Positions 8,635 through 18,044 of a stretch of DNA of 64,000 nt are shown here, one piece after another. Positions within the stretch are counted from its first letter, which is position 1; the number at the start of each line of letters is the position of its first letter. Made by a program: the position numbers and the translations under genes. The notes beneath the pieces were generated by a model. That model had not been told where the DNA came from and did no database searches. It was given only the letters and a program-made list of their open reading frames with translations. Origin of the DNA: Thermoanaerobaculum sp. (GTDB lineage Bacteria > Acidobacteriota > Thermoanaerobaculia > Multivoradales > UBA5704); the NCBI GenBank assembly GCA_021154885.1, contig JAJKHS010000042.1, positions 48,289-112,288 on the forward strand. Reading direction: 5' to 3'.

Positions 8635-9000
8635 TCAGGCGGTCGCGGCCTTCGGATAATCGAGCTTCTTGGAGGAGGAGCCGGCGCCGATCACCTCGAT
8701 CCCCTTGGTGCCGTAGTGCGTCAGATAGGTGTGGAGCGTCGTCGGGGGGACGACGGGTCCGAGGCCGGCGTTTTTCGGCCAGTCGGGACGGATCTTGGTC
8801 TCGATGACGAGGTAGGGGAAATACTCCACCGGCTCGTTCCCGGGCTCTCCGGGCTGGATGGTCAATCGCCAGTTGAAGCCGGAGCTCTGGGCCACCACCT
8901 CCAGGAGGGTTCTCGGGCCGCCGAGAACGAGGTAACTAAACAGGCTCGCCGAGTCGACCTGCGCCAGACGAGTCAGATCCGCAAGATTGACAGTGCTCAT
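8635..9000 (-). CDS. hypothetical protein, 121 aa
   Basis: Starts at ATG 9000 behind AAGGAGAAATCAGTC. The protein begins MSTVNLADLTRLAQVDSAS and ends in a lysine/alanine tail; there is no signal peptide or membrane helix. A central segment rich in P, E and aromatic residues (PGEPGNEPVEYFPYLV) looks like a small beta domain. It heads a minus-strand group with the 371-residue protein and the GH18 relic. No family recognised. Confidence 0.6.
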   Translation of the reverse strand: MSTVNLADLTRLAQVDSASLFSYLVLGGPRTLLEVVAQSSGFNWRLTIQPGEPGNEPVEYFPYLVIETKIRPDWPKNAGLGPVVPPTTLHTYLTHYGTKGIEVIGAGSSSKKLDYPKAATA

Positions 9001-9303
9001 GACTGATTTCTCCTTGCCTTGAAGGGCGGTTTTTTCGGTTGAGCTTGGGCCCGTGCGGCAGGAGACAAAGGCAAGGCGTGTGCCAGGCTTGGAAAAATCC
9101 GTAGGGCGGAGGGAAAACAGGATGAAAAGATTTTATTCCGTATCCCTTCGTCCACAGCCGGTATGGACGGTCGGATACAGCGGCGCCGTCGTCCAGCCTG
9201 CGTCACAGTTGTCCGCACCTGGATCCGTTCGGCTACACTGTGTTCGTTGCGGACCTGATTCAGGAGGCCTGTCATCCCGACCCCAGCCCCCCGCCCCGAA
9301 GCC
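9001..9303. other. divergent intergenic region
   Basis: About 300 bp between the minus-strand 121-aa gene and the plus-strand hydantoinase gene. It contains an A/T-rich patch (9105-9140) likely to hold the leftward promoter, and a TACACT -10-like hexamer near 9234 facing right. No gene or RNA is visible. Confidence 0.4.
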
Positions 9304-10866
9304 GTGCAGCTCGAGCTGTTCACCCATCGCTTCGCCGCCATCGCGCGGCAGATGGGGGAGCGGCTCCAGCGCACGGCCGTCTCCACCAACGTCAAGGAGC
9401 GGCTCGACTTCTCGTGCGGCCTGCTCGATACGGCCGGCGAGCTGGTGGTCAACGCGCCCCACATCCCCGTCCATCTCGGCGCTCTCGGGCTCTGCGTCCG
9501 GCGGCTGCGCGAGACGATCGCCATGGAGCCGGGGGACGTGATCGTCACCAATCACCCTGCCTTCGGCGGCTCCCACCTGCCGGACGTGACGGTGGTGACG
9601 CCCGTGTTTTCGGCGGCGGGGGCAGACGGCGACCTCCTCGGCTACGTGGCCAGCCGCGCCCATCACGCGGAGATCGGGGGGATCCGTCCCGGCTCCATGC
9701 CGCCGGGCGCACGACGGCTGCTCGAAGAGGGGGTGGTGATCGCGCCCACGCACCTCGTCCGCCGGGGCGAGCCGCGCTGGGACGCGGCCCGCCGGCTGCT
9801 GCTGGAGGCGCCGTACCCCACCCGGGCTGTGGAGGAGAACCTGGCCGACCTGCGGGCCGCGGTGGCGGCGAACCACCGGGGGGCTGAGGCGCTGATGATC
9901 CTCGCCGCCGAGCACGGACGGGAGACCGTCCTGCACTACATGGCCGCCCTCAAGGCGCGGGCCGAGGAGCGCCTGCGCGCCGCCCTGGCCCGCCTCCCGG
10001 CCCGCAGCTACACGGCCCTGGAGCGGCTGGACGACGGCGCGCCCATCGCCGTGCGCATCGACGTCGGCGATGTCGCAAACATTGGCGCCGACCCCATCGT
10101 CACCGTCGACTTCGCGGGCACGGCCGGAGTCCACCCGGGGAACCTCAACGCGCCGCCGGCCGTGGTGCGCAGCGCCATCCTCTACGTCCTGCGACTGCTC
10201 ATCGCCGAGCCGCTGCCGCTCAACGAGGGGATCCTGCGGGCGGTGGACATTCGCATTCCGCCGGGGATGCTGAACCCGCCCTTCCCCGACGATCCCGCTG
10301 AGGCGCCGGCCGTGGTGGGCGGCAACGTGGAGACCAGCCAGCGCGTGGTGGACACGCTGGTGAAGGCGCTGAGGCTCCTCGCCTGCGGCCAGGGGACGAT
10401 GAACAACCTCCTCTTCGGCAATCCACGCTTCGGCTTCTACGAGACGGTCTGCGGCGGCTCCGGGGCGGGGCCGGGGTTCCACGGCACCAGCGGCGTCCAT
10501 ATTCACATGACGAACACGCGGATCACCGATCCGGAGGTCCTGGAGCACCGCTACCCCGTGCGCCTGGAGCGCTTTGCCCTACGCCCCGGCTCGGGTGGCG
10601 CCGGCCGCTGGCACGGCGGCGACGGCGTGGTGCGCGAGCTGACCTTCCTGGAGCCCATGTCCCTCTCCCTTCTCACCCAGCACCGGGTCGAGGCGCCATA
10701 CGGGGTGGCGGGAGGCTCCCCCGGCGAGCGCGGACGCCAGCGCCTGGTGCGGGCCACGGGCGAGGTGGAAGAGCTCGCTTCCCTCGACGGCCGCGAGGTC
10801 GGGCCGGGGGACCGGCTGATCCTGGAGACGCCGGGGGGCGGAGGGTGGGGGAGGGCGGAAGAGTGA
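9304..10866 (+). CDS. hydantoinase B / 5-oxoprolinase B-type subunit
   Basis: 520 residues. It matches the HyuB family (ATP-dependent hydantoinase/oxoprolinase/acetone-carboxylase beta-type subunit): N-terminal [31 protein letters not shown], the metal-site block [17 protein letters not shown] (about 79-95), and the C-terminal [14 protein letters not shown] with [15 protein letters not shown] 9304 is the first standard start, but the only good Shine-Dalgarno (AGGAGG 9262-9267) is 36 nt upstream, and the frame stays open there, so translation may begin at a non-standard codon near 9274. No HyuA partner is in the window; substrate unknown. Confidence 0.85.
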   Translation: MQLELFTHRFAAIARQMGERLQRTAVSTNVKERLDFSCGLLDTAGELVVNAPHIPVHLGALGLCVRRLRETIAMEPGDVIVTNHPAFGGSHLPDVTVVTPVFSAAGADGDLLGYVASRAHHAEIGGIRPGSMPPGARRLLEEGVVIAPTHLVRRGEPRWDAARRLLLEAPYPTRAVEENLADLRAAVAANHRGAEALMILAAEHGRETVLHYMAALKARAEERLRAALARLPARSYTALERLDDGAPIAVRIDVGDVANIGADPIVTVDFAGTAGVHPGNLNAPPAVVRSAILYVLRLLIAEPLPLNEGILRAVDIRIPPGMLNPPFPDDPAEAPAVVGGNVETSQRVVDTLVKALRLLACGQGTMNNLLFGNPRFGFYETVCGGSGAGPGFHGTSGVHIHMTNTRITDPEVLEHRYPVRLERFALRPGSGGAGRWHGGDGVVRELTFLEPMSLSLLTQHRVEAPYGVAGGSPGERGRQRLVRATGEVEELASLDGREVGPGDRLILETPGGGGWGRAEE

Positions 10867-10873
10867 AGGTCTG

Positions 10874-11353
10874 TCACCTCCGCCGCTGCCGCAACGCTTC
10901 ATACACCCCCAGCGCCACCGCCGTCGAGAGGTTGAGCGAGCGCAGCTCCGGGTCGGCCATGGGGATGCGCACCAGGCGGTCGCGGTGGCGGTCGCGGATC
11001 TCGGAGGCGAGGCCCACGCTCTCCTTGCCGAAGATCAGCACCGTCCGCTCCGGGTAGTCGACACTCCAGTATTCCCGCTCGGCCTCGGCGCTGAAGAGGA
11101 ACGGCTCGCCCAGGGCGGGCAGGTGCGCCGCGAATTCGCTCCAGGAGTCCCACACGAAGGGGTTGACCCGCGGCCAGTAGTCCAGCCCGGCGCGGCGCAC
11201 CTGCCGCTCGCCGAGGAAGAACCCCAGGGGCCGGACGAGGTGGAGCTGCGCGCCGGCGGCCAGACAGGTGCGGCCGGCGTTGCCGGTGTTCCAGTGGATC
11301 TCCGGCTCCACGAGGACGACGTGGAGCTGAGGACGGGATGCGTCTGCGGACAT
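10874..11353 (-). CDS. trmL: tRNA (cytidine(34)-2'-O)-methyltransferase
   Basis: 159 residues, the usual length of TrmL, a SPOUT-fold SAM enzyme that methylates the wobble ribose of tRNA-Leu. Visible motifs: N-terminal [16 protein letters not shown], middle IFGKESVGL (SAM-binding knot), C-terminal IPM...[20 protein letters not shown] 11353 has no Shine-Dalgarno; an extended -10 (TGC-TAGACT) lies 8 nt upstream, which suggests a leaderless message. It converges with the hydantoinase gene, 7 bp apart. Confidence 0.92.
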   Translation of the reverse strand: MSADASRPQLHVVLVEPEIHWNTGNAGRTCLAAGAQLHLVRPLGFFLGERQVRRAGLDYWPRVNPFVWDSWSEFAAHLPALGEPFLFSAEAEREYWSVDYPERTVLIFGKESVGLASEIRDRHRDRLVRIPMADPELRSLNLSTAVALGVYEALRQRRR

Positions 11354-11361
11354 GCGTTGGC

Positions 11362-11370
11362 AGTCTAGCA
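11362..11370 (-). promoter_or_regulatory. extended -10 of trmL (leaderless)
   Basis: Minus strand TGCTAGACT: extended TG motif plus TAGACT. Its downstream edge is 8 nt before the trmL ATG, so transcription would start at or within a few bases of the start codon. No convincing -35. Confidence 0.4.
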
Positions 11371-11520
11371 GGGCGGCGTGCCCCCCATAGGCTCTAACTT
11401 TGCTGCCAAGTCAGCAGCTTCCACCAGGACCTGACTTGACAAGGCGCAACCCTGGGCGGCGACTCTGGTCCCGTCCGTGAGGTCTGCAAGCTCCTCCCCA
11501 GTCCCTGCGACCTCGGCAGG

Positions 11521-11790
11521 AGCCATCGCTGGCCCGGCAGCAGTCATCGCTGGCCTGGCAGCGGTCATCGCTGCCATGGCAGCAGTCGTCGCTGGCTCGG
11601 CAGCAGTCGTCGCTGGCTTGGCAGCAGCCGTCGCTGGCTCGGCAGCAGTCGTCGCTGGCTTGGCAGCAGCCGTCGCTGGCTCGGCAGCGGTCATCGCTGC
11701 CATGGCAGCAGTCGTCGCTGGCTCGACAGCAGTCGTCGCTGGCTCGACAGCAGCCATCGCTGTCTCGACAGCAGCCATCGCTGGCTCGGC
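11521..11790. repeat. 21-bp minisatellite (13 units)
   Basis: One 18-bp unit then twelve contiguous 21-bp units of the type AGCAGTCGTCGCTGGCTCGGC, with alternating variants (GTCGTC/GCCGTC/GTCATC; CTCGGC/CTTGGC/CATGGC/CTCGAC). The period is a multiple of three, so both strands stay open: plus reads AVVAGSA-type heptads, minus reads AEPATTA/AKPATTA heptads in a 137-codon frame ending 12 bp before trmL. I see no ribosome site or start that decides for coding; treated as repeat DNA filling the trmL upstream gap. Confidence 0.75.
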
Positions 11791-11847
11791 AAGGCCCAGC
11801 CCAGACCCCCCGGGAACGATCCCCGCGGTCCCTGCGTCTACAATGGG

Positions 11848-12141
11848 ATGGTGATTACGATCGAAGTCCTCATCTCCTTCGTCTGTCTCGCCAGCCTGAT
11901 CGTGATCCTCCTCGAAGCCTCGCGGGTGGGCGGGCTCCGGCGCCGGTTGCCCATCGCCCTCTGGGCCTTCACTCTCCTGCTCCTGGCGGCTCTCGCCCTG
12001 CTGCGGGTGGTGGTGAACCTCGACGCCTGGAGCGACGGGCGGATCCTCTCGGCCTCCATGGGGGTCTGCAACTTCCTCTTCGGCAGCGCGCTGCTGGTGC
12101 GCTGGCTGTTCCGGACGCCGCCCTCGTCCGGCGGTCGATGA
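11848..12141 (+). CDS. small three-helix membrane protein, unknown function
   Basis: 97 residues. Hydrophobic helices near residues 3-22, 35-55 and 70-88 with an arginine-rich loop (VGGLRRRLP) after helix 1. There is no Shine-Dalgarno. A TACAAT hexamer ends at 11844, six bases before GTG 11851 (the second codon), so the true start could be a leaderless GTG at 11851 instead of ATG 11848. It converges with the DUF4097 gene, 7 bp apart. No family recognised. Confidence 0.6.
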   Translation: MVITIEVLISFVCLASLIVILLEASRVGGLRRRLPIALWAFTLLLLAALALLRVVVNLDAWSDGRILSASMGVCNFLFGSALLVRWLFRTPPSSGGR

Positions 12142-12148
12142 GGATCGC

Positions 12149-12799
12149 CTACTTCAGGACGACGTCGATCTCGCCCACGCCACAGTCCACCTTCACCTTG
12201 GAGCGGCCCGTCCCCTTGTCCCAGCTCAGCTCCTTGCTCACCAGCCCGGAGCTCTGGTACCGCCGGCCGGCCGCGATCAGGCTGGCCTCGCCGACGCCCG
12301 TGTCGAGGTCCACGGAGGCGATGGCCTCCTTGGGCAGGTCGACGTTGACCTGGCCCACTCCGAGGTCGAGGGTGAGGTCGCCCGCGATGCCGTGGACGTT
12401 CATCTCGCCCACCCCGAGCTCGGCCTTGAGCGCCAGATCGCGCGGCACGGTGATCCGCGCCACGATCTGGAGGTTCTTGGACCCGTGCCATTTGGGGAAC
12501 CTCTTCATCTCGATCTTGAAGACGTCGCCGGAGTTGTCGTAGACCAGCTTGAGATCGTGCGCCGCGTCCGCGCAGCGCCCCGTCTTCTCCCGGCATTTCA
12601 CTTTCACGTCCAGGCCCACCTGGTCGCCGGCCCCGGGATCGACGTGGAGTTCGGCGACGGGGAAGTCGAGATGGACCTTGTGGGCCTTGGCGATCGGGAT
12701 CTGCTGGCGGAACGAACGGACGACCTCGTCCGCGCCGGCGGCACCGGCGGCTATCACCGGCAGCAGGGCGGCGGCAAGGATCAGGGCGATTTTCTTCAT
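12149..12799 (-). CDS. exported DUF4097-like beta-repeat protein
   Basis: 216 residues from ATG 12799 behind GAGAGGAGAAATACC. An N-terminal signal peptide (MKKIALILAAALLPVIAAGAAGA) is followed by repeated short strands such as LGVGEMNVHG, LGVGQVNVDL, TGVGEASLIA and CGVGEIDVVL. The recurring G-V-G-E/Q-x-x-V pattern is typical of the right-handed beta-helix 'putative adhesin' DUF4097 family. Acts outside the cytoplasm; function unknown. A much longer open frame upstream is antisense to the peptidase gene and is not used. A perfect 10-bp palindrome GGAGCGCTCC (12831-12840) lies in the shared promoter region. Confidence 0.75.
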   Translation of the reverse strand: MKKIALILAAALLPVIAAGAAGADEVVRSFRQQIPIAKAHKVHLDFPVAELHVDPGAGDQVGLDVKVKCREKTGRCADAAHDLKLVYDNSGDVFKIEMKRFPKWHGSKNLQIVARITVPRDLALKAELGVGEMNVHGIAGDLTLDLGVGQVNVDLPKEAIASVDLDTGVGEASLIAAGRRYQSSGLVSKELSWDKGTGRSKVKVDCGVGEIDVVLK

Positions 12800-12895
12800 G
12801 GTATTTCTCCTCTCTGACTTATTACGAGAGGGAGCGCTCCAGGGTTCCAGGACCACGGCACCGATCTTGCGGCATCCCCGTGCGGAGGATTCGCC

Positions 12896-13927
12896 TTGGA
12901 CCCGTCGCTGCCCACATTCCAGGAATCGCCCCCGGGAGACCGTCCGATCCGCGACCTCGGCCTGCGGATCGAGGGCACGGAGCTCGAGCCGGTGATCGCC
13001 GAGTTCGAGCGCGAGTTGGAGACCGCGGGCCTCCGCCGGGTGCGCCCCCGCTTCTACCTCTCGACCGAATGGGGAGTGCCCTTCGGGACGGTGGCCATCG
13101 CGATCCCCTTCTACCTTGCGCGGCCGGACCTCGCGGCGCTGCACGCCGAGCGCACGGGCCTGGTGGAGGGGCACGGCCGCCGCGACCTGCTGCGCTACCT
13201 GCGCCACGAGATGGGGCACGTCGTCAATTACGCCTACCGCCTCTACGATCGGGAGGACTGGGTGCGCACCTTCGGACCCATCACCCGGCCCTACCGGGAG
13301 GAATACAGCCCCGAGCCGTTCAGCCGGCTCTTCGTCCGTCACCTGCCGGGCTGGTACGCCCAGAAACATCCGGACGAGGACTGGGCCGAGACCTTCGCCG
13401 TGTGGATGACTCCCGGCCTCGACTGGCGCGCCGAGTACGCCGGCTGGAGCGAGGCCCTGGCCAAGCTGGAGTATTGCGACGCCGTGACGGGCGAGTTGCG
13501 CGACGTCGAGCCGCTGGTGTCGGACGAGGAGCTGGACGAGCCCGTCTCCGAGATCCCCTACACGCTGGAGCAGTACTACCGCGGCGCGGAGCTGGACCCC
13601 GGCGAATTTCCTCCCGGGCTCGATGGCGCCCTGCGCTCCATCTTCGAGGACTGGGGCCGGCCCGAGGACCTCTCGACGGACGCCCCGCGCCGTCCTGCCT
13701 CCGAGCTCATCCGCCGTCTCGGCCGCGACCTGCCGGCGGACGTCTTCCGCTGGACCGGCCACTTCCCCGAGCGCACCCGCCTGCTGCTGCGCCACCTCGC
13801 CGAGCGGGCCGACGCTCTGGAGCAGGTGTACCCCGAGGACCGGGAAATGCCAGCCGTCATCGCTCTGACGACCTTCGTGACGGCTCTGGCGATGAACCAT
13901 GTACGGAAGGGGAGCTACCTGGCCTAG
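12896..13927 (+). CDS. putative zinc-binding metallopeptidase
   Basis: 343 residues from TTG 12896; GCGGAGG seven bases upstream decides this start. The zinc motif HEMGH is in RYLRHEMGHVVNYAYRLYD (about 99-117), and a probable third ligand is the glutamate of DEDWAETFAVWMTP (about 160-173). This arrangement is that of the putative zinc-binding metallopeptidase family with a downstream W-A-E-T-F block. No signal peptide is seen, so it is probably cytoplasmic. The last 71 bp overlap the convergent RND pump gene. Substrate unknown. Confidence 0.75.
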   Translation: MDPSLPTFQESPPGDRPIRDLGLRIEGTELEPVIAEFERELETAGLRRVRPRFYLSTEWGVPFGTVAIAIPFYLARPDLAALHAERTGLVEGHGRRDLLRYLRHEMGHVVNYAYRLYDREDWVRTFGPITRPYREEYSPEPFSRLFVRHLPGWYAQKHPDEDWAETFAVWMTPGLDWRAEYAGWSEALAKLEYCDAVTGELRDVEPLVSDEELDEPVSEIPYTLEQYYRGAELDPGEFPPGLDGALRSIFEDWGRPEDLSTDAPRRPASELIRRLGRDLPADVFRWTGHFPERTRLLLRHLAERADALEQVYPEDREMPAVIALTTFVTALAMNHVRKGSYLA

Positions 13928-16900
13928 AAGCCCGCCGCCCTTGCGTCAGGTTGAACAGCACCGGCATGACGCCCAGCACCAGGGGCAACTGCACGATCAA
14001 GCCGGAGATGATGGCGATCGCCAGCGGTTGCTGCATCTCAGAGCCTTGCCCGAGGGCGAAGGCGAGCGGCAGCAGGGTCAGGATGGCGGCCAGCGTCGTC
14101 ATCGTGATGGGACGCATGCGGTTCTGACCGGCGGCGATGAGCGATTCTCGCCGGCTCATCGACGGCGCCAGCTCCTGCTGTTCGGAAAAGTAGAAGATGG
14201 CAACCTCGGTGACGATGCCGATGATCATGGTCATGCCCATGATGGCCGAGATGTTGAGATCGATATGGGTGACCCAGAGCCCGATGAACACCGCGCTGAC
14301 CGCGAGCAACGCGGTGGTGAGGATCGACAGCGCCAGGGTGAAGCTCTCGTACAGGAAGAGCAGCAGCACGAACACCAGCACCGCCGCGGCGGCGAACACG
14401 ATCATCAGTCCCTTGAAGGCGATCTGCTGCTGCTGATAGAGCCCGCCCAACTGGTACGTCACTCCCTTCGGCACGGCCCCGGGCTGCGCCAGGGCGGTCA
14501 CGACGTCGCCTACCGTGGAGCCCATGTCGCGGCCGCTGATGCGTGCGGTCACCGCCACCATCTGCCGGAGGTTTTCGCGGTCGATCTCCGGCTGGCCGGC
14601 GACCGGCTCGAGTGTCGCGACGCGCCGCAGTGGGAAGAGGTGCCCGTCGGGTGCGCGCAGAGTCAGCTTGTCGACGTCGCTGTCCGTCGAGCGCAGCGCG
14701 GGCGGGATCCACACCCGCACGCCCACCATCTTGACCCCCTGAGCGATCTGCGTGGTGACGGTACCGTTCAGATTGTCGTTGAGCGCCTTGGTGACGGCAT
14801 CCGCGTCCATGCCTTCCGTCGCGGTCCTGACCCGGCCGACGTGGATCATCAGCGCATCTCCCGCCGGGTTGATGCCGTTGAGGACCGAGACGATGCCGGG
14901 GATCTTCGCGATCCGATCCGCCACGCTCTGAGCGACAGCGGGCAGTTGCGCCGGGTTGTCCGCGAAGAGCTTGATCTCGACCGGCTGCGGCACCGCGGTC
15001 AGGTCGCCGATGAGGTCCTCCATGAGCTGGGCCATCTCGACGCTCAGCCCGGGGACTTGGGCTTCGATGCGGGAGCGGACGTCTTCCATGACCACGGTGA
15101 CAGGGCGGCGCGGCCCGGACTTCAGGCGGACGAAGAAGTCGCCGTGATTGGCCTCCGACAGCCCGCCGCCCAGCCCGACGCCGGTACGGCGAGAGTAGGT
15201 GTCGACGTCGGGAACGGCGGTGATGATGCTCTCGACCTGGCGCAGCAGCCGGTCGGTCTCCGACAGCGCCGTCCCCGGCGCGCTGCGATAGTCGAGCACG
15301 AAGCCCCCCTCGTCCATCGCCGGCATGAAGCCGGAGCCGGCGGCGCGAAAAGCGATCCAGCCCACGATCAGAAGCGGCGCGAGCAGGACGAGCACCAGCG
15401 CCGGATAGCGCAACAGAAGACCGAGCAGTCCGGCATAGCGCGCATGCAGCCAGGTGGTGATCCGGCCGCCCTCTTCCTGGTTGGCATCCTTCTCGGTGAG
15501 CAGACGATCGGCGAGGATCGGCACCGCCAGCCAGGTGATCAGGAAGGAGATGAACAGTCCTGCCGCCATGGTGATCGAAAGCGCCTTGAAGAAAGCGCCG
15601 GTGACGCCGCTCAGGAAAGCCAGCGGCGCGAAGATCACCAGGGTGGAGGCGCTCGAGCCGGCGAGCGGCCGGATGAATTCGCGCGCCGCGTCCATCACCT
15701 GCTCCTTGCCGTGCACCTCGGCGCCGCGCAGCCGCCTCACGATGTGCTCGATCATGACGATGGCGTCGTCGACGATCAGGCCGACCGCGGCGGCCATGCC
15801 ACCGAGCGTCATGATGTTGAAGCTCATGCCGAGCACCGAGAGCAGTACCACGGTGCTCGCCAGCACCGTCGGCACCACCATGATCGCGATCAGTGTGATC
15901 TTCAGGTTGCGCAGGAAGAGCCAGAGCACCACCGCCGCCAGGCCGATGCCGATCAGGATCGCGTCGCGCACGCTGCTGGCCGAGGCGGTGACCAGTTGGC
16001 TCTGGTCGTACCAGTTGGCGATGGTGACCCCCGGCGGCAGCCGCGAACGGAAGGCATCGAGCTGCGCCTTCACGTCGGCGGCGATCTGCACGCTGTTGCT
16101 GCCCGGCTGTTGATAGACCGAGAAGAGGACCGCGTCCTTGCCGTCGGCGGTCACCCGGGTCCATTGCGGCTCGATATTCTGTTCGACGTTGGCCACGTCC
16201 TCCAGCTCCACGATGCCGTTGGTGCCGGTCGTCAGGATGGTGTGGCGGATCTGATCCACGCTCTGCAGCCGGGTGTCGGAGACCAGGAGGTAGAGCTTGT
16301 AGTGATCTTCCAGCCTCCCCACGGCAGTCACCACGTTGGCGCCGGAAAGCGCCTTGGCCACATCGTCGAGCCCCAGCGAATAGGCCTGCAGGCGGACCGG
16401 GTCCACCACCACCCGATACTCCTCGACGGCGCCGCCCAGCACCTGGACCTGGGACACTCCGGTGACGCTGGAAAGCAGCGGACGCAGTTGGTACTCCGCC
16501 AGATCGCGCAACTGGGTCAACGGCGTCGTGGCCGAGGTCAGGCTGTAGGCGATGATCGGAAAGACCGTCGGGTCCATCCGCCGGGTGAGCACACGGGTGC
16601 CCGGCGGCAGTTGCGACATGATCTGCGCGATGGCGGCATTGACCTGCAGGGTCGCGCTCGCCATGTCCAGGCCCCAGTTGAAATTGATCGAGACGTCGGC
16701 GGTGCCGCGGCTGGTGGTGGAGCGCACGTCGACCACGCCCGGCACCCGCCGCACCGCGTTTTCCACCGGCCGCGTGACCTGCATCTCCATCTGCTCGGCC
16801 GGGCGATCGCCGGCGTCGAGCGACACCACCGCGCGCGGAAAGTCCACTGTCGGGAACAGAGAGACCGGCAAGTTGAGCGCCGCGACGATGCCGGCGGCGG

Positions 16901-16973
16901 CCAGCATCGCCATCAGGAAGAGGATGGAGCGCCGATGCGCTTGCACCCAGCCGCTGCCGCGTCCTTCGCTCAT
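13857..16973 (-). CDS. RND efflux pump, inner-membrane permease
   Basis: 1,038 residues, full length for an AcrB-type transporter: twelve transmembrane helices and two large periplasmic loops. The N-terminal helix (SILFLMAMLAAAGIVAAL) precedes FPTVDFPRAVVSLDAGDRPAEQMEMQVTRPVE in shortened RND form. The helix-4 proton-relay motif reads GLIVDDAIVMIEH with both aspartates intact. ATG 16973 overlaps the stop of the adaptor gene (ATGA). It is the last gene of a TolC-adaptor-permease operon. The periplasmic sequence is of the multidrug (HAE1-like) rather than clear metal type, but substrates cannot be read from the sequence. Confidence 0.92.
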   Translation of the reverse strand: MSEGRGSGWVQAHRRSILFLMAMLAAAGIVAALNLPVSLFPTVDFPRAVVSLDAGDRPAEQMEMQVTRPVENAVRRVPGVVDVRSTTSRGTADVSINFNWGLDMASATLQVNAAIAQIMSQLPPGTRVLTRRMDPTVFPIIAYSLTSATTPLTQLRDLAEYQLRPLLSSVTGVSQVQVLGGAVEEYRVVVDPVRLQAYSLGLDDVAKALSGANVVTAVGRLEDHYKLYLLVSDTRLQSVDQIRHTILTTGTNGIVELEDVANVEQNIEPQWTRVTADGKDAVLFSVYQQPGSNSVQIAADVKAQLDAFRSRLPPGVTIANWYDQSQLVTASASSVRDAILIGIGLAAVVLWLFLRNLKITLIAIMVVPTVLASTVVLLSVLGMSFNIMTLGGMAAAVGLIVDDAIVMIEHIVRRLRGAEVHGKEQVMDAAREFIRPLAGSSASTLVIFAPLAFLSGVTGAFFKALSITMAAGLFISFLITWLAVPILADRLLTEKDANQEEGGRITTWLHARYAGLLGLLLRYPALVLVLLAPLLIVGWIAFRAAGSGFMPAMDEGGFVLDYRSAPGTALSETDRLLRQVESIITAVPDVDTYSRRTGVGLGGGLSEANHGDFFVRLKSGPRRPVTVVMEDVRSRIEAQVPGLSVEMAQLMEDLIGDLTAVPQPVEIKLFADNPAQLPAVAQSVADRIAKIPGIVSVLNGINPAGDALMIHVGRVRTATEGMDADAVTKALNDNLNGTVTTQIAQGVKMVGVRVWIPPALRSTDSDVDKLTLRAPDGHLFPLRRVATLEPVAGQPEIDRENLRQMVAVTARISGRDMGSTVGDVVTALAQPGAVPKGVTYQLGGLYQQQQIAFKGLMIVFAAAAVLVFVLLLFLYESFTLALSILTTALLAVSAVFIGLWVTHIDLNISAIMGMTMIIGIVTEVAIFYFSEQQELAPSMSRRESLIAAGQNRMRPITMTTLAAILTLLPLAFALGQGSEMQQPLAIAIISGLIVQLPLVLGVMPVLFNLTQGRRASRPGSSPSVHGSSPEPSRRSSER

Positions 16974-18031
16974 GGGCCTACCCTCACCTGCATGCCTTCC
17001 TGCAGCTCGTAATTGCCGAGCACGACGACCGGCAGGTGCGGATCGATGCCGCCGCTGATGGCGACCAGCCCCTGGCTTTCCGCACCTGAAGTCACGTTGA
17101 CGCGATGCGCCTTGCCGGCGGACACTTGAAACACATAAGCGCCGTTGGGATCGGTCAATACCGCCGCGCGCGGCACCGCCCAGGAGAGGTGCTGGCCGAC
17201 CTTGACGACCGCCCGCACATGCATGCCCGGCACCAGGAAGCTCGCGCGGGCTGCCGGCACCTCGGCTACCGCATCGACCAGTTGTGTCTTGGGATCGACC
17301 AGGCCCTGGCTTTCGGCGATGGCAGCCGATGCGGACTTGGAGGGGTCGTCCACCGGCGAGAGGGTGAGCGGCAGGCCGGCGCGGACCAGGTGAGAGTCTG
17401 CCGGCTCGATGCCGAGCCGCACGCGCAGGACGTCGGTATGGCCCAGTTGCAGGATGGCGGCGCCCGGCTGGATGCGGTCTCCCTGGGCGACGGCCACCGC
17501 GGTGACCACGCCGTCGAAGGGGGCCTTGACGGTGGCCAGGCCGACGTCGCCGCCGAGCTGGCGCTGCGTCGCGAGGTTGGCTTCCGCATCCTGGAGCGCC
17601 TTGCGGCTGCCGTCGACCTGCGACTGCGTGGCCAGTTGCAACGCGAACAGCTCTTCGTTGCGCCGCAACTCGCCGCGCGCGAAGTCCACGGCGCTGACCG
17701 CCTGGGTGTAGGCGAGCTTGGCGTTGGGATCGCTCGCCAGGGTCGCGAGCGGCGTGCCGGGCTTCACCCGCTGCCCCGGCACCACCAGCAGGCGCGAGAC
17801 CTGGCCCCCGCGCGGGAAGCTGATCGCCACCACCTGGCCGGTCGTCACCTCCCCGAATGCGGTGAGGGAGTCGGTCAGGTTGCGCTGCTGGAGGGGCTGG
17901 GTTTTCACCAGGGCGGTCGGCGCCGGCGCGGCGGGCGCGGACGGCGCTCCGTGGCAACCGAGACAACAGAGCCAGGCGCCTCCCCCGGCGGCGGTCAGCA
18001 GGAAGGTCACCAGGGTACGGGCTCGCGTCAT
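16970..18031 (-). CDS. RND efflux periplasmic adaptor (membrane fusion protein)
   Basis: 353 residues from ATG 18031 (GAGGAG ribosome site). An N-terminal hydrophobic stretch ending WLCCLGCHGAPS is an export signal, probably a lipoprotein one. Then the split lipoyl domain (SFPRGGQVSRLLVVPGQRVKPGTPLA, given here shortened, and VKAPFDGVVTAVAVAQGDRI) flanks a helical hairpin (about 80-140), followed by beta-barrel and C-terminal domains with VPRAAVLTDPNGAYVF. It bridges the TolC-like lipoprotein encoded 13 bp upstream and the permease encoded downstream. Confidence 0.9.
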   Translation of the reverse strand: MTRARTLVTFLLTAAGGGAWLCCLGCHGAPSAPAAPAPTALVKTQPLQQRNLTDSLTAFGEVTTGQVVAISFPRGGQVSRLLVVPGQRVKPGTPLATLASDPNAKLAYTQAVSAVDFARGELRRNEELFALQLATQSQVDGSRKALQDAEANLATQRQLGGDVGLATVKAPFDGVVTAVAVAQGDRIQPGAAILQLGHTDVLRVRLGIEPADSHLVRAGLPLTLSPVDDPSKSASAAIAESQGLVDPKTQLVDAVAEVPAARASFLVPGMHVRAVVKVGQHLSWAVPRAAVLTDPNGAYVFQVSAGKAHRVNVTSGAESQGLVAISGGIDPHLPVVVLGNYELQEGMQVRVGP

Positions 18032-18044
18032 AGGTTTCGACTCC

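Noticed and set aside
11365..11778. 137-aa Ala/Pro/Thr-rich minus-strand protein
   Set aside because: Open only because the 21-bp repeat is a multiple of three; no ribosome site or conserved end. Kept as a repeat.
13899..17012. 1,037-codon plus-strand open frame
   Set aside because: Antisense shadow of the RND permease; His/Arg/Asp-rich nonsense without motifs.
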